From Pelomonas sp. Root1217 (lineage in GTDB: Bacteria; Pseudomonadota; Gammaproteobacteria; Burkholderiales; Burkholderiaceae_C), in NCBI RefSeq assembly GCF_001425705.1, contig NZ_LMDC01000001.1:372001-436000 (forward strand): a DNA stretch of 64,000 nucleotides, given 5' to 3'. The notes under the pieces were generated by a model that was not told the DNA's origin, ran no database searches, and saw only the letters and a program-made list of their open reading frames with translations. This document shows, piece after piece, positions 17,294 to 25,837 of the stretch. Numbering within the stretch: the stretch's first letter is position 1; the number at the start of each line of letters is the position of its first letter. Position numbers and translations under genes: made by a program.

Positions 17294-19345
17294 ATGACCG
17301 ACCCGACCCCGCTGAAGCTGCTCAACCGTGAGCAGGCCATTCTTGAATTCAATCGTCGCGTCCTTGCCCAAGCCCAGCGTGAAGATGTGCCGCTGCTGGA
17401 GCGGCTGCGCTATGTCTGCATCGTGTCGAGCAACCTGGACGAGTTCTTCGAGGTGCGCTTTGCCGACATGCTGGAGGCCGTGCGCGACCCGCTCAGCACC
17501 ATGACAAGCCAGGACGTCGACCGCGTCGGCCGCGCGGCGCACACGCTGATCGACGAGCAATACCTGATCTTCAACGAGCAGCTCACGCCGCTGCTGCGCA
17601 AGCGGCGCATCGTCGTGCTCAACCATGCCGACCGAGACGAGCCGCAGCGGCACTGGGTGGCCAAGTACTTTGAGCGCGAGGTCAGGCCGCTGCTGGTCCC
17701 CGTGGGCCTGGATCCGGCCCACCCCTTCCCTCAGGTGGCCAACAAGTCGCTGCACTTCATCATGCGGCTGTCGGGCAAGGACGCCTTCGGGCGGGACAAC
17801 CGCATCGCCATCGTCAAGGTGCCGCGGGTGCTGCCGCGCGTCATCAAGCTGCCAGCCAACCTCAGCGAGGGCCGCCAGGCCTTCGTGCTGCTGACCAGCG
17901 TCATCCGCGCCCACCTCGAAGAGCTTTTTCCCGGCCGCAAGGTCGAGGCCTTCTCGCAGTTTCGTGTCACGCGCGACTCCGATCTCGAGGTCGACGAGGA
18001 GGAGATCGCCAACCTGCGCCACGCACTGCGCTCGGGGCTGACGACGCGCCATTTCGGCCGTGCGGTGCGGCTGGAGGTCGTCAACACCTGCCCGGCCGAG
18101 CTGTCGGAATTCCTGCTCGAGCAGTTCGGCCTGCCCAATGCGGCGCTCTATCGCGTCAACGGGCCGGTCAACCTCGTGCGCCTGAACGAGTTGATCGACC
18201 AGACCGACGCGCCGGCGCTGCGTTTCAAGCCTTTCGAGCCAGCTTGGCCGACTGGCCGGCTGCCGCGCCACAAGTCCATCTTCGAGAAGCTCAAGAAGGG
18301 CGATGTGCTGCTGCATCACCCCTTTGAGAGCTTCGATCCCGTCGTGCAGATGCTGCGCGAGGCCGTGGTCGACCCCGAGGTGCTGGCCATCAAGCAGACC
18401 ATCTACCGCACCGGCGCCAAGTCGGAGCTGATGGACCTGCTGATCGAGGCGGCACGGCGTGGCAAGGAAGTGATGGCCGTCGTGGAGCTGAAGGCGCGCT
18501 TCGACGAGGAGGCCAACATCAACTGGGCCGAGCGGCTGGAGGCCGTCGGCGCCCAGGTCGTCTACGGCATCGTCGGCTACAAGACCCACGCCAAGCTGCT
18601 GCTGATCACGCGGCGCGAGAACGGCAAGCTGCGCCGCTACGGCCACGTCTCCACTGGCAACTACAACCCGAAGACGGCGCGCCTGTACACCGACCTCGGC
18701 TTGCTGACGGCCGATGCCGACCTGACGGCCGACGCCGATTCGGTGTTTCGCCAGCTTGCGTCGCTGGGCAAGTTCAAGGCGCTGCGGCGCATGCTGTTGG
18801 CGCCCTTCAACATGCACAGCCGCATGCTGGAGCTGCTGACCCAGGTGGAGGCCGCGGCGCTGGCCGGCTACAAGGGCGCGCGCGTGGTCGTGAAGATCAA
18901 TGCGCTGACCGACGCTGAACTCATCCACGGCCTGCTGCGCACGGCCCAAGCTGGCGCGAAGGTCGACCTCATCGTGCGCGGCGCCTGCATGCTGCCGCCG
19001 GGGCTGCCGGGCGTCAGCGACAACATCGTCGTGCGCTCCGTCGTCGGGCGCTTCCTGGAGCACACGCGGGTGCTGTATTTCCGCTGGGCCGATGCCGATG
19101 ATGGCGAAGCCCTCTTCCTGTCCAGCGCCGACTGGATGAGCCGCAACATGTTCCGCCGCATCGAGGTGGCCTGGCCGGTGCAGGACGCGCGCCTGCGCCA
19201 GCGCGTCATCGACGAGGCGCTGCAGCCCTATCTGCACGACACCATGGACGCCTGGCAGCTCGGCCCCGATGGCCGCTCGGCGCGCATCAGCGACAGCGGC
19301 GTCAGCGCCCAGCAGGCCTTGATGCGACGCTATTCGGAAGGGTAG
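17294..19345 (+). CDS. ppk1: polyphosphate kinase 1
   Basis: PPK1 reversibly transfers the gamma-phosphate of ATP to polyphosphate. The 683-residue protein starts with the family N-terminus LLNREQAILEFNRRVLAQA and SSNLDEFFEVR. The autophosphorylated histidine lies in YGHVSTGNYNPKTA (about residue 451), followed by a phospholipase-D-like half with KTHAKLLLITRR and LIVRGACMLPPG. Length is normal for the family. No ribosome-binding sequence precedes the ATG and a -10-like element lies only seven bases upstream, so a leaderless mRNA is possible. sixA begins six bases after the stop. Confidence 0.96.
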   Translation: MTDPTPLKLLNREQAILEFNRRVLAQAQREDVPLLERLRYVCIVSSNLDEFFEVRFADMLEAVRDPLSTMTSQDVDRVGRAAHTLIDEQYLIFNEQLTPLLRKRRIVVLNHADRDEPQRHWVAKYFEREVRPLLVPVGLDPAHPFPQVANKSLHFIMRLSGKDAFGRDNRIAIVKVPRVLPRVIKLPANLSEGRQAFVLLTSVIRAHLEELFPGRKVEAFSQFRVTRDSDLEVDEEEIANLRHALRSGLTTRHFGRAVRLEVVNTCPAELSEFLLEQFGLPNAALYRVNGPVNLVRLNELIDQTDAPALRFKPFEPAWPTGRLPRHKSIFEKLKKGDVLLHHPFESFDPVVQMLREAVVDPEVLAIKQTIYRTGAKSELMDLLIEAARRGKEVMAVVELKARFDEEANINWAERLEAVGAQVVYGIVGYKTHAKLLLITRRENGKLRRYGHVSTGNYNPKTARLYTDLGLLTADADLTADADSVFRQLASLGKFKALRRMLLAPFNMHSRMLELLTQVEAAALAGYKGARVVVKINALTDAELIHGLLRTAQAGAKVDLIVRGACMLPPGLPGVSDNIVVRSVVGRFLEHTRVLYFRWADADDGEALFLSSADWMSRNMFRRIEVAWPVQDARLRQRVIDEALQPYLHDTMDAWQLGPDGRSARISDSGVSAQQALMRRYSEG

Positions 19346-19351
19346 ACCGCC

Positions 19352-19813
19352 ATGGACCTGATCCTGTGGCGCCATGCCGAAGCCGAGATTGCCGCGACCG
19401 GCCAGGATGACCTGCAGCGCGCGCTGACCCCCAAGGGCGAGCGCCAGGCCCGGCGCATGGCGGCCTGGCTCAATCACCGCCTGGCCGCGACGACGCGTGT
19501 GCTCGTCAGCCCGGCGCTGCGCTGCCGGCAGACGGCCGAGGCCCTGGGCCGCGAGGTGCGCATCCTGCCGTCGATTGCGCCCGATGCACCGATCTCGGCC
19601 CTCATCGAGGCCTCGCGCTGGCCCAGGTCGGCCGAGCCGGTGCTGATCTGCGGCCACCAGCCGACGCTTGGCCAGCTGGCTGCCCATTTGCTGGCCGGCG
19701 TGGAGCAGGAGTGGGCCGTCAAGAAGGGCGCCGTGTGGTGGCTGCGTTGGCGCCAGCGCGACGGAGAGCCGGAGGTCACCCTGCATGCAGTGCAGGGGCC
19801 GGACGCGCTCTAG
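19352..19813 (+). CDS. sixA: phosphohistidine phosphatase SixA
   Basis: The 153-residue histidine phosphatase begins MDLILWRHAEAE, whose RH is the catalytic Arg-His pair. The second conserved histidine lies in VLICGHQPTLGQLAAHLL (about residue 101). SixA removes phosphate from histidines of phosphotransfer proteins. Adjacency to ppk1 is common in betaproteobacteria, and the two probably share an mRNA. Its TAG stop and the stop of the convergent GFA gene share the same CTAG tetramer. Confidence 0.9.
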   Translation: MDLILWRHAEAEIAATGQDDLQRALTPKGERQARRMAAWLNHRLAATTRVLVSPALRCRQTAEALGREVRILPSIAPDAPISALIEASRWPRSAEPVLICGHQPTLGQLAAHLLAGVEQEWAVKKGAVWWLRWRQRDGEPEVTLHAVQGPDAL

Positions 19814-20214
19814 AGGTGCCGTGTTTCTTCGGGCTTGTGCCACCAGTTGTTGTGCAGCCCGTCGAAGTACTGGATGGGCGCTGCGACCAGCTCCTCGGGC
19901 GTCACGTCGTCCAGGCAATTGACCTTGACCGACACGAAGGCGCCGCCCACTTCCTCGATATAGCCGTGGCCGTAGGACCTGACGCCGCAGGTCTTGCAGA
20001 ACAGGTTGTGCACGCTGTTCGAGCCGAACTGGTAGTCGCTCTGCGCGTCCTCGCCAGCCAGCAACCGGAAGGCATCGGGCTTGACGCTGGCGCTCCAGTT
20101 GCGCGTCTTGAAGCAGATCGAGCAGTTGCAGCGGCCGGTGCCGGCGGCGAGGTCGAGGTCGACTTCGAAGCGCACGGCCTTGCAGTGGCAGCTACCGGTG
20201 TAGGTCTTGAGCAT
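19810..20214 (-). CDS. GFA family protein (glutathione-dependent formaldehyde-activating enzyme-like)
   Basis: The 134-residue zinc-binding protein has the cysteine pattern of the GFA fold: GSCHCKAVRFEV (Cys about 9 and 11), GRCNCSICFKTRN (Cys about 29, 31 and 34), then FCKTCGVRSYGHG (Cys about 73 and 76). Most family members are not proven to react with formaldehyde or glutathione, so the substrate is unknown. The ATG at 20214 begins the conserved MLKTYTGSCHC. The gene ends exactly at the end of sixA, tail to tail. Confidence 0.88.
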   Translation of the reverse strand: MLKTYTGSCHCKAVRFEVDLDLAAGTGRCNCSICFKTRNWSASVKPDAFRLLAGEDAQSDYQFGSNSVHNLFCKTCGVRSYGHGYIEEVGGAFVSVKVNCLDDVTPEELVAAPIQYFDGLHNNWWHKPEETRHL

Positions 20215-20299
20215 GGCTGTCTCCTGTGGAAGGGGCGGGCCCTGATGGTCACCAGCGGCGGTGTCAGGTCTTGGCAGCAGTGTCCCCAACCGGGCGGCA

Positions 20300-20331
20300 G
20301 CCTGACATCCCAAGGATGCCGGAGGTCAGGC
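20300..20331 (-). terminator. stem-loop at the end of ppx
   Basis: GCCTGAC (20300-20306) pairs with GTCAGGC (20325-20331), with an internal ATCC/GGAT pair. The structure overlaps the ppx stop codon and could end transcription or stabilise the 3' end. No clear T-run is present. Confidence 0.35.
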
Positions 20332-21819
20332 GAGCGCCAGCTCCAGCACGCCGGTGCGCGACCAGGCCTCGGCCTCTTCCTTCAGCAGGTAGCGCGTGCG
20401 CGCCTGCTCGCCCGACCAACCCTTGGGGCCGTGCAGCGTCAACTGCTTGCCCTTGCGTTCAAGCCTGGGCGTCGCCACTGCCACCGGCGTGCGGGCGTGG
20501 CAGAGGATGACCGCCAGGCGCAGCGCGATGAGCTGGTCCAGCAAGCTGGGATCGTTCAGCTGCGCCTCCAGCTTGCGCAGGCCGCCGCGTTGGCCCAGGG
20601 CCAGGCCCGCCAGCCGCTGCAGCTGGTTGGTTGAGAAGCCGGCCGCGTCGACATGGGCGATGACATAGGCGCTGTGGCGGTGATGGTCGTGGTGGGAGAC
20701 CAGCATGCCAACCTCGTGCAGGGCCGCGGCCCAGCCCAGCTCGCGCAGCAGCTCGGGCGCGGCCTTGGGCGAGAGCTGGCGGTACAGCAGCTCGGCCTGC
20801 GTGGCCACACGTTCGGCCTGCGCCACGTCCACCTCGAAGCGTTCCTGCAGCTCGGTGACGGAGCCCGCCCGCGGGTCGCGCGCGCCGCTGGGCTGCAGGC
20901 GCTCGGCCAGGTCGAAGATGACGCCCTGGCGCAGCGCGCCCTTCGTGGGCAGCAACTCGTCGATGCCGAACTGGGTCAGCAGGGTGTAGAGGATGCACAG
21001 ACCGCCGGCGACGACGGGGCGTCGGTCGTCCTTGAGGCCGGGCAGTTGCAGCTTGTCCTGCGAACCAGCCTCCAGGCACTGGGCCACGCACCAGCGCAGC
21101 GCGTCCGGCGTGATGCGGCCGTCGGTCTTGCCGCTGGCGGCGAGGATCTGCGACACCGCGCCCACGGTGCCCGATGAACCCAGGGCTTCCTGCCAGAGCT
21201 CGGGGCGGAACAGGGTCAGCGCTTCTTCCAGCTCGGCGCCGGCCGCCACCTGCGCGGCGCGGAAGGCCTCGGCCGTGTAGCGGCCGTCGGCGAAGAAGCG
21301 CACCGACAGCCCGACGCTGCCGACGCCGAAGGACTCGGCCAGCAGCGGCTTGCGCCCGTGGCCCAGGATCATTTCGGTGGAGCGACCGCCGATGTCGATG
21401 ACCAGGCGGGGCTTGTCCGAGGGCTGCAGCCGGGCGACGCCGGCAAAGATCAGCCGTGCTTCCTCGCGGCCGGCGATGACCTCGATGGGATGGCCAAGCA
21501 CGGCTTCGGCGCGCGCCAGGAAGGCGTTGCGGTTGCGCGCCTCGCGCAGGGTCTGCGTCGCGACGGCGCGGATGCGCTCCGGCGCGATGCCCACGAGCTG
21601 CTCGCCGAAGCCCTGCAGGCAATTCAGGCCGCGCTGCATCGCCTCTTCGGTCAGCATGCCCTGTGCATCCAGGCCGGCGCCCAGGCGCACCGCCTCCTTG
21701 ATGTAGCTGACGCGCTGGTAGCGCTCGCCTGACAGCCGGGCCAGTTCCAGGCGGAAGCTGTTGGAGCCGAGGTCGATGGAGGCCCAGATTCGGCCGGCTG
21801 GATCAGGGCGCGTCGTCAT
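20326..21819 (-). CDS. ppx: exopolyphosphatase, Ppx/GppA family
   Basis: The 497-residue protein belongs to the ASKHA-fold Ppx/GppA family, which removes terminal phosphates from polyphosphate and/or pppGpp. Motifs visible are ASIDLGSNSFRLE (phosphate 1 loop, about residue 13), VIDIGGRSTEMILG (phosphate 2, about 134-147) and an HD-like C-terminal domain with AALHEVGMLVSHHDHHRHSAYV (about 370). It opposes ppk1 metabolically but is on the other strand. An upstream ATG at 21840 would add seven residues. Confidence 0.92.
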   Translation of the reverse strand: MTTRPDPAGRIWASIDLGSNSFRLELARLSGERYQRVSYIKEAVRLGAGLDAQGMLTEEAMQRGLNCLQGFGEQLVGIAPERIRAVATQTLREARNRNAFLARAEAVLGHPIEVIAGREEARLIFAGVARLQPSDKPRLVIDIGGRSTEMILGHGRKPLLAESFGVGSVGLSVRFFADGRYTAEAFRAAQVAAGAELEEALTLFRPELWQEALGSSGTVGAVSQILAASGKTDGRITPDALRWCVAQCLEAGSQDKLQLPGLKDDRRPVVAGGLCILYTLLTQFGIDELLPTKGALRQGVIFDLAERLQPSGARDPRAGSVTELQERFEVDVAQAERVATQAELLYRQLSPKAAPELLRELGWAAALHEVGMLVSHHDHHRHSAYVIAHVDAAGFSTNQLQRLAGLALGQRGGLRKLEAQLNDPSLLDQLIALRLAVILCHARTPVAVATPRLERKGKQLTLHGPKGWSGEQARTRYLLKEEAEAWSRTGVLELALA

Positions 21820-21881
21820 GGCGGCGGATTGTCGGGGCAAAATTTGACGCTCCCTTCGTATCTCACCCTGGAGCCCCCACC

Positions 21882-22742
21882 TTGAAAGACGAGATCGACA
21901 GCCTCGCGCCGTCCCGCGACTTCAGCCGCCGCAGCTTTGTGCAGACGACGGTGGGCAGCGGCTTCGCGGCGGCCGTGCTGCCGGTAACGGCCCAGACGAT
22001 CACCACCGACACGTTGGGCCTGGAGGCGGGCGTCGTCAGTATCCCCGTGGGCGACTTCCAGATGCCGGCCTACCGGGCGGCGCCCGCCGGCCGGAAGAAC
22101 CTGCCGGTCGTGCTGGTGGCCTGCGAGATCTTTGGCGTGCACGAGCACATCGCCGATGTCTGCCGGCGGCTGGCCAAGCAGGGCTACCTGGCCATCGCGC
22201 CCGAGCTGTTCGCACGCCACGGCAATGCCGGCGCCTACACCGACATTCCCAAGCTGATCAGCGAGGTGGTAGCCAAGGCGGCCGACGCCCAGGTCAACGG
22301 CGACCTGGACGCCACCGTCGCCTGGGCGGCGGCCCAGGGCGGCGATACGAGCAGGCTCGCCATCACGGGCTTTTGCTGGGGCGGGCGCACCACCTGGTCC
22401 TATGCCGCCCACAACCCCAAGCTGACGGCTGCAGCCGCCTGGTACGGCCCGGTGGCGCGCAACTACAACGCTGGCGACAAGACCGTCATCGAGCGTGCGG
22501 CGAGCATCAAGGCACCGGTGCTAGCGCTGTACGGCGCGGCCGATGGCGGCATCCCGGTAGAGACGCTCACCCAGCTCGAAGTCGCGCTCAAGGCGGCGGG
22601 CAACACGAAATGCGAGTTCGTCGTCTACCCCGACACGCCGCATGGCTTCTATGCCGACTACCGCCCCAGCTACCGCAAGGCTGCGGCCGACGACGCCTGG
22701 GCGCGGGCGCTGGCCTGGTTCCGCAAAAACGGTGTGGCTTGA
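21882..22742 (+). CDS. Tat-exported dienelactone hydrolase family protein
   Basis: The 286-residue alpha/beta hydrolase has a twin-arginine leader, SRRSFVQTTVGSGFAAAVL (about residues 15-33), pointing to export of the folded enzyme. The nucleophile elbow is GFCWGG (Cys about 164), the cysteine form typical of dienelactone hydrolases. The Asp and His are in LYGAADGGIPVE and PHGFYADYR. The start is TTG at 21882, preceded by CTGGAG. Substrate cannot be told; many such Tat-linked members hydrolyse lactones or esters of unknown origin. Confidence 0.88.
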   Translation: MKDEIDSLAPSRDFSRRSFVQTTVGSGFAAAVLPVTAQTITTDTLGLEAGVVSIPVGDFQMPAYRAAPAGRKNLPVVLVACEIFGVHEHIADVCRRLAKQGYLAIAPELFARHGNAGAYTDIPKLISEVVAKAADAQVNGDLDATVAWAAAQGGDTSRLAITGFCWGGRTTWSYAAHNPKLTAAAAWYGPVARNYNAGDKTVIERAASIKAPVLALYGAADGGIPVETLTQLEVALKAAGNTKCEFVVYPDTPHGFYADYRPSYRKAAADDAWARALAWFRKNGVA

Positions 22743-22812
22743 CCCGTCTGCTACGCTGACCGCCCCTCGGGCCGCAGTCCATGGCTGTGGCCCGTTGCTT
22801 TTGCCTGATTCC

Positions 22813-23595
22813 ATGACCCTTCTCTACATCGTGCTCGCCACCTTCGCGGGCGGGCTGCTGTCGGTGCTCGTTGCCGCGAGCCTGACCGTCGGCGTGCTGA
22901 CCCGCCTCGTCAAGAGCCTCGTCAGCCTGTCGGCCGGCATCCTGCTGGGCACCTCGCTGCTGAACGTGCTGCCCGAGGCCTTCGAGAGCCACACCGCCAA
23001 ACCGCAGGTGCTGTTCGCCGTGCTGCTGGGCGGCCTGCTGTTCTTCTGGCTGCTGGAGAAGGTGGAGCTTTACCGCCACGTTCACCATCACGAAGGCGAT
23101 GGCCACCATCACCATCACCACTTCGACGCCGAGCAGGCCGGCCGCGGCGGCCTGACCGTGCTGGTGGGCGACAGCATCCACAACTTCTGCGACGGCGCCA
23201 TCATCGCGGCCGCCTTCCTGGCCGACACGCGGCTGGGCTTCGCCACGGCACTGGCCATCGTCGCGCACGAGATCCCGCAGGAGGTGGGCGACTACATCGT
23301 GCTGCTCAACGCCGGCTTCAGCCGCGGCAAGGCACTGCTGTTCAACGCGATCTCGGGCATGGCGGCGGTGGTGGGCGGCGTGCTGGGCTACTTCCTGATC
23401 GGCGGCTTCGAGGGCGTGCTGCCCTATCTGTTGGTGCTGGCGTCCAGCAGCTTCATCTACATCTCGGTGGCCGACCTGCTGCCCCAGCTGCAGCAGCGCC
23501 TGGCCTGGCGCGAGACCATTGCCCAGGTCGCGTGGCTGGGCGTGGGCCTGGGCGTGGCCTTCGCGGTGTCCCAGCTGCTGCATGGCACTCATTGA
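22813..23595 (+). CDS. ZIP family metal transporter
   Basis: The 260-residue protein has about eight hydrophobic segments. The His-rich loop HHHEGDGHHHHHHFD (about residues 90-104) between helices III and IV is a ZIP hallmark for zinc or other divalent cations. The transport motifs are GDSIHNFCDGAII (helix IV) and ALAIVAHEIPQEVGDY (helix V). ZIP proteins import metal towards the cytoplasm. The AraC-type regulator begins inside this gene, before its stop, implying translational coupling. Confidence 0.92.
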   Translation: MTLLYIVLATFAGGLLSVLVAASLTVGVLTRLVKSLVSLSAGILLGTSLLNVLPEAFESHTAKPQVLFAVLLGGLLFFWLLEKVELYRHVHHHEGDGHHHHHHFDAEQAGRGGLTVLVGDSIHNFCDGAIIAAAFLADTRLGFATALAIVAHEIPQEVGDYIVLLNAGFSRGKALLFNAISGMAAVVGGVLGYFLIGGFEGVLPYLLVLASSSFIYISVADLLPQLQQRLAWRETIAQVAWLGVGLGVAFAVSQLLHGTH

Positions 23596-24628
23596 CGCAG
23601 GGCTGCGCGGCGCGCTGGTTGCCGTGCTGATCCTCGTTGTGCTGGTGTTGCTGCCGCATTGGCGGCACCCACGGCACGCCGATCTCGTGCGCACGGGCAT
23701 CGCGTTGTCGCTGTCGTCTGCTGTGCAGGCGGTTTCTGCCTCGCCCTGGGTCGAGCACGAGCTGCGCTGCGCCGCCCAGGCACCCGGCATCGGCATCTCG
23801 CTCGGCTCCGCCGTGCTGTTCTGGCTGTTCGCGCGCGCCGTCTTCGAGGACGGCTTTCGCCTGCGCGCCTGGCATGCCGCGCTGTGGGCCGCCGTCGCGC
23901 TGTACGGCGCGACGATCTGCCTGTGGTGGGGCTGGTGGCCCGCCTTCGTGCTGTTGCGGGCCTTGCCCATCGCTTTCGCGGCACTGGGCCTGGCCGCCGT
24001 GGTGGGGCCATGGCGGGTGGACCTGGTCGAAAAGCGCCGGCGCTTGCGCGGCCTCGTCGTCGGCGGTGGCGCAAGCTATGCCGTCGTCATGGTGGCTTTG
24101 CGCATCGGCTCACCGGACGGCGCGTTGAGCGGTGCCGCGGCACTTGGCGACGTGGCCATGCTGCTGACGCTGACCAGCCTCATCGCCTGGCAGCTGCTGC
24201 GGCCGCGCCTGTCGGGCCTGTGGGACGAAGCTGTCGCAGCGCCGCCGCCTCCCGCGCCGCCGGCGGAGGACCCGCAGGACCGGGCGATAGCCGCCGCGCT
24301 GGCCACGCTGATGGGCGAGGGCCGCGGCTACGCCCAGGAGGGCTTGAGCCTGGCCAGCCTGGCCGAGCGGCTCGGCACGCCGGAGTACCGGCTGCGCCGC
24401 GTCATCAACCAGGGCCTGGGCCACCGCAACTTCAATGCCTTCGTCAACGGCCTGCGTTTGGCCGAGGCCAAGCGCCGCCTGGCCGACCCGGCCGAGCGCA
24501 GCCTGCCGGTGCTGACCATCGCGCTGGACGTGGGCTTTGGCTCCATCGGCCCCTTCAACCGCGCTTTCAAGGCCGATACCGGCCTGACGCCCACCGAATT
24601 CCGCCAGAAAGCACTGGCCGATTCTTAA
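23582..24628 (+). CDS. membrane-anchored AraC-family transcriptional regulator
   Basis: The 348-residue protein has six or seven hydrophobic helices over about 215 N-terminal residues (e.g. GALVAVLILVVLVLL, LWAAVALYGATICLWWGWWPA), then a proline-rich linker PPPPAPPAEDP and a C-terminal AraC/XylS DNA-binding domain. In that domain the two HTH motifs include LSLASLAERLGTPEYRLRRVINQGLG and IALDVGFGSIGPFNRAFKADTGLTPTEF. Such 7TM-AraC proteins sense at the membrane. Its ATG lies 14 bases inside the ZIP gene, suggesting it may relate to metal status, though that is inference. Confidence 0.85.
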   Translation: MALIDAGLRGALVAVLILVVLVLLPHWRHPRHADLVRTGIALSLSSAVQAVSASPWVEHELRCAAQAPGIGISLGSAVLFWLFARAVFEDGFRLRAWHAALWAAVALYGATICLWWGWWPAFVLLRALPIAFAALGLAAVVGPWRVDLVEKRRRLRGLVVGGGASYAVVMVALRIGSPDGALSGAAALGDVAMLLTLTSLIAWQLLRPRLSGLWDEAVAAPPPPAPPAEDPQDRAIAAALATLMGEGRGYAQEGLSLASLAERLGTPEYRLRRVINQGLGHRNFNAFVNGLRLAEAKRRLADPAERSLPVLTIALDVGFGSIGPFNRAFKADTGLTPTEFRQKALADS

Positions 24629-24724
24629 AAAGCAGCGCCGAAACCTGCAAACGGCGGTTTTCGGCCAGACGTGGCGGGCCGGGTGGTTGAGGCTGAGGGC
24701 TTCTCAACTCCCGAGGAGCCAGCC

Positions 24725-25762
24725 ATGTTCTTCCGCTTCCTGCTCATCAGCCTGGCGCTGAGCGCCTCCGCGCACGCCGCCACCGTCGGCACACTGACCT
24801 TGCCGGCTGACGATGACGGCGGCGCCGTCACGCTGTTCTATCCCACCGCCGCCGCCGGCGGCCGCCCTGAAACCCGCGGCGACCTGCAGCTGATGCTCGC
24901 GCCCGACGCGCCACCGGCACCCGGCAACGGCCGCCTCATCGCCATCTCGCACGGCTCGGGCGGCGGCCCCTGGGTGCACACGACGCTGGCCAAGGCCCTG
25001 GTCGAGGCCGGCTTCACGGTCGTGCTGCCCCTGCACCGCGGCGACAACTGGACTGACCCCGGCCGCCCCGGCCCCGACAGCTGGAAACAGCGCCCCGCCG
25101 AGATCAGCCATGCCATCGACCGCGTCGTCGCCGACCCACGCTTTGCCGGCCTGAAGCTGGACCGCGTCGGTGGCTTCGGCATGTCGGCCGGCGGCCACAC
25201 CATGCTCAGCCTGGCCGGCGGCGCCTGGTCGCCCGAGCGCTTTCGCGCCCATTGCGAGAAGGACCTCGCGGAAGACTTCTACAGCTGCATCGGCCTGGCC
25301 ACGCGGCTGACCGGCGGCGCGCTTGACGGCCTCAAGCTCTGGGTGGCCCGGCACGTGCTCGACTGGAAGTTCCGTGACGCGACGCCGCAGGTCCACAACG
25401 ACCCGCGCATCGCCGCCGTCGTGGCTGGTGTGCCGGCGGCAGCCGACTTCGATCTGGCGACCCTCGCCAAGCCGCGCGTGCCGCTGGGCCTGATCACCGC
25501 CGACGGCGACCGCTGGCTGCTGCCGCGCTTTCACAGCGACCGGGTGCTCGCCGCCTGCCAGGGCTGCGAGTTGATCGCTGCGCTGCCAGGCGCCGGCCAT
25601 GGCGCCTTGCTTGCACCGCCTCCAGCCGCCAGCAACCTCGGCCGCCTGGAATGCGAACTGTTGTGCGACCCGCGGGGCTTTGATCGCCCTGCCGCAACGA
25701 CGGTATGGGTGCAGGCCTGCGTGGCCTTCTTTCGCAGGCATCTGCTTCAGGCCAAGATGTGA
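24725..25762 (+). CDS. secreted alpha/beta hydrolase (dienelactone-hydrolase-like)
   Basis: The 345-residue protein starts with a signal peptide (MFFRFLLISLALSASAHA). The alpha/beta hydrolase core has LIAISHGSGGGPWVH (oxyanion region, about residue 75), the nucleophile elbow GFGMSAGGHTM (Ser about 155), and a late PGAGHGALL supplying the catalytic His. AHCEKDLAEDFYSCIG and AACQGCEL contribute cysteines that could form disulphides in the periplasm. The substrate is unknown. GGAG lies a few bases upstream of the ATG. Confidence 0.85.
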   Translation: MFFRFLLISLALSASAHAATVGTLTLPADDDGGAVTLFYPTAAAGGRPETRGDLQLMLAPDAPPAPGNGRLIAISHGSGGGPWVHTTLAKALVEAGFTVVLPLHRGDNWTDPGRPGPDSWKQRPAEISHAIDRVVADPRFAGLKLDRVGGFGMSAGGHTMLSLAGGAWSPERFRAHCEKDLAEDFYSCIGLATRLTGGALDGLKLWVARHVLDWKFRDATPQVHNDPRIAAVVAGVPAAADFDLATLAKPRVPLGLITADGDRWLLPRFHSDRVLAACQGCELIAALPGAGHGALLAPPPAASNLGRLECELLCDPRGFDRPAATTVWVQACVAFFRRHLLQAKM

Positions 25763-25837
25763 CTATTTGAAACAATCACTAAACCGTCCATCCCATCCCT
25801 GGATTACCAAGCAATACCGATCCTTGGGGAGAGAGAC

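Noticed and set aside
17267-19918. 883-codon minus-strand frame across ppk1 and sixA
   Set aside because: It is a shadow of ppk1/sixA, with repetitive low-complexity Q/R/G content and no recognisable motif.
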